A stretch of 64,000 nt of DNA from Parapusillimonas granuli (GTDB lineage Bacteria; Pseudomonadota; Gammaproteobacteria; Burkholderiales; Burkholderiaceae_B), in the NCBI RefSeq assembly GCF_013416525.1, contig NZ_JACCEM010000004.1, forward strand, positions 186,001-250,000. Reading direction: 5' to 3'. The notes beneath the pieces are model-generated. The model worked only from the letters and a program-made list of their open reading frames with translations. It made no database searches and was not told where the DNA came from. How positions within the stretch are numbered: position 1 is the stretch's first letter; every line of letters begins with the position of its first letter. The translations under genes were made by a program, and so were the position numbers. Shown piece after piece: positions 42,563 through 50,210 of this stretch.

Positions 42563-43483
42563 ATGTCCATGTCTGATCGCGATGGCTTTATCTGGTATGA
42601 CGGCGAACTCGTGCCGTGGCGCGATGCGACCACCCACGTCCTGACCCATTCCCTGCACTACGGCCTGGCCGTCTTCGAAGGGGTGCGCGCCTACCATACC
42701 GACATCGGCACCGCGATCTTCCGCCTGCAGGACCACACCCGCCGGCTGTTCAATTCGGCGCACATCTACCAAATGGGCATCCCCTACGACCAGGACACCA
42801 TCAATGAGGCCCAGCGCGAAGTCGTTCGGCGCAACGGCCTGGAATCCTGCTACATCAGGCCCCTGGTGTTCTACGGCTCTGAAAAAATGGGCATATCGCC
42901 CAAGGGCGCGCAAGTGCACGTGGCCATCGCCGCCTGGTCCTGGGGCGCGTACCTGGGCGAAGAAGCGCTGCAGCAAGGCATACGGGTCAAGGTCTCGTCC
43001 TATGCGCGCCAGCATGTCAACGTGACCATGCCGCGCGCCAAAGTCGCCAGCACCTACGCCAACTCCATCATCGCCAACGCCGAGGCCCTCGACCACGGCT
43101 ACGACGAAGCCATCCTGCTCGACACCGAAGGCTTCGTGGCCGAAGGCTCGGGCGAAAACATCTTCATCGTCAAGGACGGCGTGCTGTGCGAACCCGAAAT
43201 CGCCTCGGCGCTCACCGGCATCACGCGGTCCACCATCCACGCGCTGGCGGCCGACCTGGGCATTCCCATGGTCACCAAGCGCCTCACCCGCGACGATCTC
43301 TACATCGCCGACGAAGCCTTCTTCACCGGAACCGCCGCCGAAGTCACGCCCATACGCGAGGTCGATCGCCGCGTCATCGGCAAGGGCAGCCGCGGCCCCG
43401 TCACGGAAAAGCTGCAGCAAGCCTTTTTCGATCTCGTGCACGGCAAGAACGCCAAATACCACCATTGGCTCAGCAAGGTCTGA
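42563..43483 (+). CDS. ilvE: Branched-chain amino acid aminotransferase (IlvE)
   Basis: 306-residue PLP enzyme of fold type IV, final step of Leu/Ile/Val synthesis. FIWYDGELVPWRDATTHVLT and HSLHYGLAVFEGVRAY are the family start, PRAKVASTYANSIIAN has the PLP lysine, and EAILLDTEGFVAEGSGENIF follows. The start is set by GGGAGAG upstream. A zinc-finger protein gene follows at 42 nt. Confidence 0.96.
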   Translation: MSMSDRDGFIWYDGELVPWRDATTHVLTHSLHYGLAVFEGVRAYHTDIGTAIFRLQDHTRRLFNSAHIYQMGIPYDQDTINEAQREVVRRNGLESCYIRPLVFYGSEKMGISPKGAQVHVAIAAWSWGAYLGEEALQQGIRVKVSSYARQHVNVTMPRAKVASTYANSIIANAEALDHGYDEAILLDTEGFVAEGSGENIFIVKDGVLCEPEIASALTGITRSTIHALAADLGIPMVTKRLTRDDLYIADEAFFTGTAAEVTPIREVDRRVIGKGSRGPVTEKLQQAFFDLVHGKNAKYHHWLSKV

Positions 43484-43525
43484 GCCCGCAGTCATCGCTA
43501 CAACCCATACGCATTTAGGATCCCC

Positions 43526-43738
43526 ATGAGCAGCCCCGCCCCCGTCACGCCCAAGGACGAAACCATTTATGTCGAAGCCAAGGACCTGCCCGTCTACTGC
43601 CCGGGGCCCCATGCCCCGCTCTGGAGCATGCACCCTCGGGTCTACATCGAAGTGGTGAAAACCGGCAGGGCGCTCTGCCCATACTGCAGCGCCGCCTATC
43701 AACTGAAGGAAGGCGAAAAAGTCCACGGACACCATTGA
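43526..43738 (+). CDS. Small zinc-finger (CHCC) protein
   Basis: 70 residues with C25, H36, C51 and C54 (YCPGP, MHPRVY, ALCPYCSAAY), the CHCC zinc-binding pattern of the NDUFS6-like zf-CHCC family. Its function in bacteria is not known to me. Often seen next to ilvE in beta-proteobacteria, in my recollection. Confidence 0.85.
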   Translation: MSSPAPVTPKDETIYVEAKDLPVYCPGPHAPLWSMHPRVYIEVVKTGRALCPYCSAAYQLKEGEKVHGHH

Positions 43739-43787
43739 CGCCCTCCGCTCATTCACCATTCACCCCGCCACACCCAGGCAACGGACC

Positions 43788-44207
43788 ATGTTCACCACGC
43801 CCGAAGAAGCCGAGCACGCCTTTTACGAAGCCATGCGCAAAGCAGACCTTGGCATGATGATGCGCGTCTGGGCGGACGACGACGTGGTCTGCGTGCACCC
43901 GGGCGGCCTGCGCACCGTGGGCCACGACGCCTTGCAAAGCACCTGGCAGCAGATATTCGCCAGCGGCCCCATCGAAGTCACGCCGCTGAAGCCGCTGGTC
44001 ATCGCCGGCGTCATGAGCTCCGTTCACGTGCTGGTCGAACAGATCATCGTCGACACGCCGCAAGGCAGGCAATCGTCCCTGTGCTATACCACCAACGTCT
44101 TTCACAAGGGCCCGTCGGGCTGGAAAATGATCCTGCACCATGCGTCCCAGGCGCCGCAGGAAGCAGGCCTGTTCGGCCTGCAGGATCGCCCCGATACTTT
44201 GCATTGA
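43788..44207 (+). CDS. SnoaL/NTF2-like protein
   Basis: 139 residues with the cone-shaped NTF2 fold pattern: TPEEAEHAFYEAMRKADLG (helices), MRVWADDDVVCVHPGG, and SSLCYTTNVFHKGPSGWKMILHHAS as the terminal strands. The family includes small enzymes and ligand-binders; no catalytic role can be assigned. Belongs to the ilvE run of closely spaced genes. Confidence 0.8.
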   Translation: MFTTPEEAEHAFYEAMRKADLGMMMRVWADDDVVCVHPGGLRTVGHDALQSTWQQIFASGPIEVTPLKPLVIAGVMSSVHVLVEQIIVDTPQGRQSSLCYTTNVFHKGPSGWKMILHHASQAPQEAGLFGLQDRPDTLH

Positions 44208-44216
44208 AGGCGGTCC

Positions 44217-45308
44217 GTGTCAGCAAAGATCGATACCTCGCCCTGTCCGACGCCGCCCTGGCTGCCCGGGAGCCATCTACAGACGCTCTACGGCACCCTC
44301 GCCGCGCGCTACCACCGCATCGCCTTCGTGCGCGAGCGCGTGGACACGCCCGACGGCGACTTCCTTGATTTCGACTGGACCGGCCCCGGCCTGTTCGCCG
44401 ATCGGCTGGCCGGCGGCGAACTGACCAAGCCCGATCCCACGCTGGCGCACACGGCCGCGCACCGCTGGATGCGCGATGACGACTGGACCACGGTCCCCGC
44501 CGGCGCGGACATCCCGGCGCTGATCCTGTTCCATGGGCTCGAAGGCAGCAGCCGCAGCCATTATGCCCAGTCGATCGCCCAGCATTTCCGCGCGCGCGGC
44601 TGGATGGTCGCCATCGCCCACTTCCGCAGCTGCTCCGGTTTTCCGAATCGCATGGCTCGTGCGTATTTCTCGGGCGATTCGGAAGACGTCGATTTCATGC
44701 TGAAAACGGTGCGCGGGCGCCTGCCCCATGCCCGGTGGCACGCGGTCGGCGTATCGCTCGGGGGCAATGCGCTGCTGAAGCATGTGGGGGAACAGGCCGA
44801 AGGCCTGGGCTGGCTGAATGCCTGTGCGGCGGTGTCCGTTCCGATGGATCTGGTGGCTTGCGGGGTGTGCCTGTCCGAGACCTGGGCGGGCCGGCATATC
44901 TATTCGCGCTATTTCCTGCGCTCCATGAAGGTCAAGATCCAGGAGAAGGCGAAGCGCTTTCCTGGAAACATCGATGTCTTCAGGCTCAATCAGGCGAAGT
45001 CGCTGCGCGAGTTCGATGATTTGTACACGGCGCCCATGCATGGCTACAAGAATGCGCTGGATTACTGGACGCGTGCGTCGAGCAAGCGTTTGCTGCGCAG
45101 CGTCGCCGTCCCGACGCTGGTGTTGAATGCGCGCAATGATCCGTTCGTTCCGGCTCCTTCGCTGCCGGGCTCGGTGGATTGTTCGGGCAGCATCCTGCTT
45201 CATCAGCCGGCCGAGGGCGGCCATGCCAGTTTCGTCACGGGGCGCTTTCCCGCGGACCTGGGCTGGCTGCCGATCAGGCTGGCGCGCTTCTTTGAGACGG
45301 GGGCTTGA
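44217..45308 (+). CDS. Alpha/beta hydrolase of the YheT family
   Basis: 363 residues, GTG start. LPGSHLQTLYGTLAARY is the YheT N-terminal block, ALILFHGLEGSSRSHYA the oxyanion region, AVGVSLGGNALLKHVGEQ the nucleophile elbow (G-x-S-x-G), and a C-terminal EGGHASFVTGR the catalytic His. Family members are carboxylesterases of unknown physiological substrate. Base composition drops a little in the last third. Confidence 0.9.
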   Translation: MSAKIDTSPCPTPPWLPGSHLQTLYGTLAARYHRIAFVRERVDTPDGDFLDFDWTGPGLFADRLAGGELTKPDPTLAHTAAHRWMRDDDWTTVPAGADIPALILFHGLEGSSRSHYAQSIAQHFRARGWMVAIAHFRSCSGFPNRMARAYFSGDSEDVDFMLKTVRGRLPHARWHAVGVSLGGNALLKHVGEQAEGLGWLNACAAVSVPMDLVACGVCLSETWAGRHIYSRYFLRSMKVKIQEKAKRFPGNIDVFRLNQAKSLREFDDLYTAPMHGYKNALDYWTRASSKRLLRSVAVPTLVLNARNDPFVPAPSLPGSVDCSGSILLHQPAEGGHASFVTGRFPADLGWLPIRLARFFETGA

Positions 45309-45390
45309 TCGTCGCTCGCCACGCCCCATGCGCCAGGCAGGCCGTGTTCCATGGCACGAACGAGGCAATCCGGGCCGCGCGGCAAGCCGC

Positions 45391-46905
45391 TCAGGACTTG
45401 AACCGCTCCAGCAGTTCCCGATCGGACTTCAAGCGCTCCTTCAGCGTCCGGATCTGCACATCGAGCTGCGACTGCATATAGAAATCCTTGCTCAGGTTGC
45501 GCGCCTGTTCCAGCTGGTCGACCGCCGTCGGCAGCGCGCCGATCAGCTCATAGTACTTGGCCATCGTGCGCCGGGCATCGATCTTCTGGCCGAGACGCTC
45601 CTGGCTCTGCGCCTGCAGCTGGTACAGCCTGGGCACTTCGGGCCACTTGCGCGTGAGCTCGGTGAGAAAGGCGACGGCCTGCTGGTCCTGCCCGCTTTTC
45701 TGCATGGCCTCGACCCTGGCCAGGGCCACGCCCTGGCTGTCGGGCCAGCGTTCCCAGGCCTCGGCCGCGCGCTTGGCGGCGCCGGCGTAATCGCCCTCGT
45801 GCAGCGCCAGCTGTATGGCCAGCCCCGCGATTTCGGGCGACTGCCGGCCGCCGCGGGCCGCGTTGGCGAGCCCCTGGCGCACCCCTTCCAGCTCCTTCTT
45901 CTGCCAGGCGGCATAGGCCAGCCCATACCATGCGGCCGATTGCTCCACACCGCCGCGCTGCTGCGCGTCCAGGCGCAGCTTGTCGAGCGCGTTGCGCATG
46001 GACTGGCTGTCGCGGGACTGCAGCACCCGCAGCTTGGCGCGGACGTACCAGTACGAATCGCTGTCCTTCTTGGGCGAGGCCGCGGCTTCCCGGACGCGGT
46101 TCTGGATGTCGGACATGCGCTGTATGGACAGCGGGTGCGTGCTGGAATAGCCGCCTCCGCCCTGCCCTTCGTTCAGGCGCGCGGCATTGCTCAGCTGACC
46201 GAACATGCGCACCATGCCTTGGGGGTCGAAGCCGGCCTTGCGCATCATCTCGACCCCGATCCGGTCCGCCTCTTGTTCGGCCTGGCGGGAAAAGCCGAGC
46301 TGGCGGTCCACCGCCGCCGCCTGGCCGAATGCCGCGACGCCCATGGCCAGGTCGCCGCTGCCCGCCAGCGCCGCCAGCAATGCCGCGGCCATGGCCGCCA
46401 TCATGACGCCGCTGTTCTGCGATTGCTGCGTCATGCCGCGCGCGATGTGGCGCAGGACCACATGCCCGATTTCATGCGCCACGACCGAGGCCAGTTCGGA
46501 TTCGCTCTGCGACGACACCACCAGGCCGCTGTTGATGCCGATATACCCGCCCGGCAGCGCGAACGCGTTGATCTGCGGGTCGCGCACGGCGAAGACGTTG
46601 ATGCGCTGGTCCGTGCCGCCCGGCGCCTGCCTTACCAGCTCGCGCCCCATGTCGGTCAGGTATTGATTGACGTCGGGGTCGGGAATATAGGTGGGGTCCC
46701 GCCTGCCCTGCTCCATGATGGCGTCGCCCAGCGTACGCTCGAGCGAAGGGGACAGTTCGGCGGAGGATGCGGAACCCATGCTGGGTATGCCCATGGGTTG
46801 CGCCTGTGCCGCCGGCGCCACCGGCAGCGCGAGCGCGGCCGCCAATGCGGCGCACAGCAGCCGCGCGCCTGTCTTGCTGGATGAAGTGGTGTGTCTGCTG
46901 GTCAT
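45391..46905 (-). CDS. Periplasmic M48 metalloprotease with TPR domain (BepA-like)
   Basis: 504 residues: signal peptide (LCAALAAALALPVAPAAQA), M48 zinc protease with VVAHEIGHVVLRHIARGM (HExxH) and EQEADRIGVEMM (distal Glu), then TPR-like helices over the last ~230 residues. E. coli BepA degrades or assists outer-membrane proteins such as LptD at the BAM complex. The C-terminus DRELLERFKS ends in charged residues. It lies 13 nt behind the CtaG-like gene. Confidence 0.88.
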   Translation of the reverse strand: MTSRHTTSSSKTGARLLCAALAAALALPVAPAAQAQPMGIPSMGSASSAELSPSLERTLGDAIMEQGRRDPTYIPDPDVNQYLTDMGRELVRQAPGGTDQRINVFAVRDPQINAFALPGGYIGINSGLVVSSQSESELASVVAHEIGHVVLRHIARGMTQQSQNSGVMMAAMAAALLAALAGSGDLAMGVAAFGQAAAVDRQLGFSRQAEQEADRIGVEMMRKAGFDPQGMVRMFGQLSNAARLNEGQGGGGYSSTHPLSIQRMSDIQNRVREAAASPKKDSDSYWYVRAKLRVLQSRDSQSMRNALDKLRLDAQQRGGVEQSAAWYGLAYAAWQKKELEGVRQGLANAARGGRQSPEIAGLAIQLALHEGDYAGAAKRAAEAWERWPDSQGVALARVEAMQKSGQDQQAVAFLTELTRKWPEVPRLYQLQAQSQERLGQKIDARRTMAKYYELIGALPTAVDQLEQARNLSKDFYMQSQLDVQIRTLKERLKSDRELLERFKS

Positions 46906-46918
46906 GCGTCCGGGCGGG

Positions 46919-47782
46919 TCAGGAAACGGGGGCGGCCATCGAGTGCCGGCTGCGCCTGCGGTCCTGCTTGTTGGGTAAACGGTTTCTGGCCGACAGGCGC
47001 ATGAGGGTCGACAGCGCGAACAGCAGGCCGAAGACTTCGACGAAGCCGGCCAGGACCCACATGGTCAGGCCGCCTATGGCCTGGTCGGTGATCGCCGACA
47101 TGCCGGGGATGGCGCGGCCGCACAGGTCGAAGATGGGATACAGGTCGTATTCGGTGAAGGTGATGATGGCGCCGACGACCATCTGGGGCACCATGGTGAT
47201 CACCGGCGAAAGAATGCGCCCCCCCGGCGACAGCACCGCCGGCGGGCTGGGGCGGCGGTCGAGGATGAGATTCCAGTACATGAAGCCGCTGATGACCACC
47301 GACCAGTTCATGAACCGGTACAGGCGCCAGTCGAGCATGGAATAGAACTGGACCGTGGGGATGAGGAAGCCCAGCACCAGGATGACGAACAGGAAGGGAA
47401 CGAATATCTTGTTGGTGAGCACCGCCTCGAGCGCCTTTCCGCCGCGGCTGAGGCGGAAATCGCGCAGGCGGTAGCGCCACTTCATGGGCAGGCCGGCCCG
47501 GAGCACCTGGCCGGGATAAGCCCCCATGATGAGCAGCGGCCCCAGGTGATGCAGGACCAGATGCTGCAAACGGTGTATGAAGAACATGCGTTCCGCGTAA
47601 TAATCGATGCGGGTATGCATGGACAGATACAGGAACGCCACCCCGGCCCAGAAAAAAAACTGGCGCGCGAGCGTTACGCGATGCACGCGCTGGCCGCGTA
47701 TGAACAGCCAGCCGCCCAGAATGAACATCAGCACCAGCGTTGGAGAAAATTCCCAAGGCGTAAGCCAATCGATGAGATTCAT
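46919..47782 (-). CDS. CtaG-like cytochrome c oxidase assembly membrane protein (caa3_CtaG type)
   Basis: 287 residues with about six or seven hydrophobic segments. RRIDYYAERMFFIHRLQHLV-like TRIDYYAERMFFIHRLQHLV and HLGPLLIMGAYPGQVLRAG match the CtaG (COG3336) family of heme-copper oxidase assembly proteins. The conserved His residues in HRLQHLVLHHLG could bind copper. There is no oxidase gene nearby. It is probably cotranscribed with the M48 protease. Confidence 0.8.
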   Translation of the reverse strand: MNLIDWLTPWEFSPTLVLMFILGGWLFIRGQRVHRVTLARQFFFWAGVAFLYLSMHTRIDYYAERMFFIHRLQHLVLHHLGPLLIMGAYPGQVLRAGLPMKWRYRLRDFRLSRGGKALEAVLTNKIFVPFLFVILVLGFLIPTVQFYSMLDWRLYRFMNWSVVISGFMYWNLILDRRPSPPAVLSPGGRILSPVITMVPQMVVGAIITFTEYDLYPIFDLCGRAIPGMSAITDQAIGGLTMWVLAGFVEVFGLLFALSTLMRLSARNRLPNKQDRRRSRHSMAAPVS

Positions 47783-47813
47783 GGGCGACCGGATCCAATA
47801 AAAACAACAGCCC

Positions 47814-48149
47814 TCAGTTTAAAGCAATCTGCCTTTTGTCACCCCAGTGCACCTGATGCACGCCTGGGAAGGCGCGCAGCTGGCGCGCCTGATCCATGAG
47901 GGCCGGCCGGAGTTCGGGCGGGCACTGCACCGTGATGCACGCGCTAGCCATGTCGTGATGCGAAGCATGATCGACCATGAGCTCCTGGATGGGCAGGCCC
48001 GCCGCTTCGAAATCGGCGTATATCCGCTTGCGGATGTCGGGCAGCGAATGGCGCGGGCAGACCACCGTGAGCCGGGACACGCCGCTGGGCGCGCGCAGGG
48101 GCGCGGGCCGAACCCCCGCGCGACGCAGAAACAAATTGAACAAACGCAT
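47814..48149 (-). CDS. Small ACT-like protein (MgtC C-terminal domain type)
   Basis: 111 residues. SRLTVVCPRHSLPDIRKRIYADF, then MVDHASHHDMASACITVQCP, and VHQVHWGDKRQIALN form a beta-alpha-beta-beta-alpha-beta pattern like the ACT-like domain at the C-terminus of MgtC transporters, here without the membrane part. AGGGGG sits at good distance from the ATG at 48149. No ligand is known. The 6S RNA gene diverges from it. Confidence 0.65.
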   Translation of the reverse strand: MRLFNLFLRRAGVRPAPLRAPSGVSRLTVVCPRHSLPDIRKRIYADFEAAGLPIQELMVDHASHHDMASACITVQCPPELRPALMDQARQLRAFPGVHQVHWGDKRQIALN

Positions 48150-48231
48150 GAAAGCCCCCTTATGCATACCGGCGCGCCGCGAACGCGGCGCGCGGCCCAT
48201 TGCCAGGCAATGGACTCGAGTGAAATACGAC

Positions 48232-48397
48232 GGGGGGTCGAATACCGGATGGCATTCTTGAAACCACCACGCCCATGAAAACCAGGGGCGTGGCGTAGCT
48301 ATGCTTGGTGAGCCTGCCTACAGCCTGAACGCGCCTGGGAACGAATCAGCCGATCTGCACGATCGGCCGCAACTATCGCCGGGGTCTGGATTCACCA
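48232..48397 (+). ncRNA. ssrS: 6S RNA (ssrS), regulator of RNA polymerase
   Basis: About 166 nt. The ends pair: GGTCGAATACC (48236 on) with GGATTCACC (ends ~48396), the next segment GGAT/GTCT and GGC/GCC continuing the stem. Inside, a CCACGCCC/GGGGCGTGG hairpin is followed by GCTTGGTGAGC, which matches the E. coli order CCAC-hairpin, GUGGCGC, GGUUGGUGAGC. A GCCGATC/GATCGGC hairpin sits on the 3' side of the central bubble, as expected. Upstream, TTGCCA (48200) and a weak AAATAC box predict a start near 48234. 6S RNA mimics an open promoter and binds sigma-70 holoenzyme. Confidence 0.7.
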
Positions 48398-48462
48398 CAC
48401 AGCTCCTATAAAACAAAGGTGATACATTCTAACCCATTGATTTATCATGAACAAGCCTGAAG

Positions 48463-49479
48463 TCAGGATTTCAGCGCCACCAGGCAGACGAACAGCAGGT
48501 AGAACCCTCCGGCGGCCGCGAGCTGGGGCGGGCGCAGCCTGTTGCGCCGAAGCAGCAGGTACAGCATGCCGATGCTGAGCATCGTCATCGCGGCCGCCGA
48601 AATCAGCGGCGCGTCGAGCTCCCAGGGCGTCATGAAGATGGCCATGGCGCTCGGGATGGTGGCCTGTATCATCATCGCCCCCGATATGTTCGCCAGCGCC
48701 AGCCTTTCCTTGCCCTGCCGCACCCAGATGAAGGCGTTCAGTATCTCGGGCAGCTCGGTCGCCACCGGCGCGAGCAGCAAGGCGGCGATATGGGGCGACA
48801 CGCCGAACCAGCCGCTCAGCTCGTCGATCTGGAGCACGAATATCCGCGAAGCGAAAGCGATGACGATCAGGGCCAGCGCCGTCTGCAGCGCCGCCCAGAA
48901 CAAGGACGGGTCATTGGGCCGCAGCTTCAGGGGCTCCAGCTCTTCCATGATCATCGACCCTTCGTCCATGCTCAGCTCGCGCCGGACATACAGCCCGTAT
49001 GCCGCCAGGAAAAGCAGGCCCAGCCAGGGCTTCCAGCTGAACACCAGCAGGCCCAGCACCACTTTGGCCACGAAAATCAGCATGAACCAGAGCTGGTCGC
49101 GCGCCAGGCGCTCCGTATCGACATGCAGGCTACAGGGCCCCGTGCCGGCGCGGCTTCTACGCCACAGGATGAGCCCGACGACAGAATAGGCCACGGTCGC
49201 CAGCACCAGGGGGCCGCCCATGGCGGCGCCCACGCCGATTTCCTTCTGTTCGGGGGTGGCGCCAAAGACCACGGCCACGAAGGTGACGGCGCTCTCCGGC
49301 AAAGCGGTGCCGAATGCGGCCAGCAAGGTGCCGACCGCGGTCGCTCCGAGCTTGAGGCGGCAGCCCAGCCATTCGACGCCGTTGACGAAGAACTCGCAGG
49401 CCAGGTAGATGACGAATGCGGAGGCAAAGAAGAGAATGAGGGCAAGCATGAAGACGAGGCCGGGCGTAAGATGAACCAA
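48463..49479 (-). CDS. CaCA-type cation exchanger (sodium/calcium family), likely manganese-regulated
   Basis: 338 residues, about ten membrane helices in two halves. The two alpha-repeats are LLAAFGTALPESAVTFVAVV and LLLAPVATELPEILNAFIWV, each with the conserved P-E. The central loop is acidic and cytoplasmic-like. The TTG at 49479 or the ATG at 49449 could be the start; neither has a strong ribosome-binding site. Calcium is the usual family substrate, but the manganese riboswitch upstream points to Mn2+ export. Antiporter mechanism is by family. Confidence 0.87.
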   Translation of the reverse strand: MVHLTPGLVFMLALILFFASAFVIYLACEFFVNGVEWLGCRLKLGATAVGTLLAAFGTALPESAVTFVAVVFGATPEQKEIGVGAAMGGPLVLATVAYSVVGLILWRRSRAGTGPCSLHVDTERLARDQLWFMLIFVAKVVLGLLVFSWKPWLGLLFLAAYGLYVRRELSMDEGSMIMEELEPLKLRPNDPSLFWAALQTALALIVIAFASRIFVLQIDELSGWFGVSPHIAALLLAPVATELPEILNAFIWVRQGKERLALANISGAMMIQATIPSAMAIFMTPWELDAPLISAAAMTMLSIGMLYLLLRRNRLRPPQLAAAGGFYLLFVCLVALKS

Positions 49480-49522
49480 GGCACACCACTGCGCGGCGCC
49501 CGGCTATAGGCAGCGCATGGTG

Positions 49523-49642
49523 GCCAATGGTCTCGCCTGGTCTTGCAGCCTGGGCTGCCCAACTGCCGGCGCCATGGTGGAATCACCAAGCGTGTTGACG
49601 TCGGCTCTACGGCTGCGGCCGTAGCGGCTACTCCCCAATGAC
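49523..49642 (-). promoter_or_regulatory. yybP-ykoY manganese riboswitch
   Basis: The minus strand reads GTCATT-GGGGAGTAGC (49627-49642), containing the invariant GGGGAGUAGC of this class, then a CTACGGC-CGCA-GCCGTAG hairpin (49607-49624), the CGTCAACACGCTTGG stretch, and the closing GGCGAGACCATTGG (49524 on). GTCATTGG and CCATTGGC form P1 with a single mismatch. A -10-like TAGAAT (49675-49680) predicts transcription start ~25 nt upstream. The aptamer ends 44 nt before the exchanger start, so it probably controls translation or termination there. The class senses Mn2+ and switches on exporters. Confidence 0.85.
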
Positions 49643-49712
49643 GGAAAGTCGCCCCATCGAGATGAGGCTGACGGATTCTACCATTTTCCGCGGCGGGCGC
49701 CGCCTGCCGGCC

Positions 49713-50150
49713 CTAATACGCCAGGCCGTCCAGCCAGCCCATCGCGGTATACACGTGCATGACGGTCACGGCGATGCCGGCCATCAGCACGGTGCTGCCG
49801 AAGAGCGTGGTGAAAATGGCGACGATCACGGCGTCCCAGCCGGTTTTCGTTTCCTGACGCGACCCGCGGTTGTAGCGGGCGTCGAATTTCTCGTCCGGCG
49901 TCAGGGCGTAGATCAGCGTATCGATATAACCGGCCGTGGCCGGGATGAGCAGCAGCAAAAAGGGCGGGCTGTCCCACCAGACGGGGTAAAGCTGCGCCAG
50001 CACGATCATCGCAACCGAAAACGCCGTCACGGCCCACGCCCAGCGGCGGCCCATGTACCACCAATGCGCGCCGAACACGCCGAACAGGCAGGCCAGCCAG
50101 GCGGCCGCGACTTTGCTTCGATGGGGAACCGGAATGGTAAATTCAGTCAT
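49713..50150 (-). CDS. TM2-domain small membrane protein
   Basis: 145 residues with two or three membrane helices. VAAAWLACLFGVFGAHWWYM with the following GRRWAWAVTAF is the TM2 signature (GxxGxHxFY-like motif). The C-terminal half has another long helix region (WDAVIVAIFTTLFGSTVLMA). Function unknown. Divergent from the UbiH-like gene. Confidence 0.75.
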   Translation of the reverse strand: MTEFTIPVPHRSKVAAAWLACLFGVFGAHWWYMGRRWAWAVTAFSVAMIVLAQLYPVWWDSPPFLLLLIPATAGYIDTLIYALTPDEKFDARYNRGSRQETKTGWDAVIVAIFTTLFGSTVLMAGIAVTVMHVYTAMGWLDGLAY

Positions 50151-50210
50151 AATCGTTTTAGGGGCCAGCGCCCCGGATGAATCGTTCGGGGCCCCGCCCC
50201 GGGAGTGCAC

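Noticed and set aside
48231-48440. Possible metal riboswitch on the minus strand upstream of the ACT-like gene
   Set aside because: The minus strand has no conserved riboswitch core; the plus strand matches 6S RNA in order and pairing.
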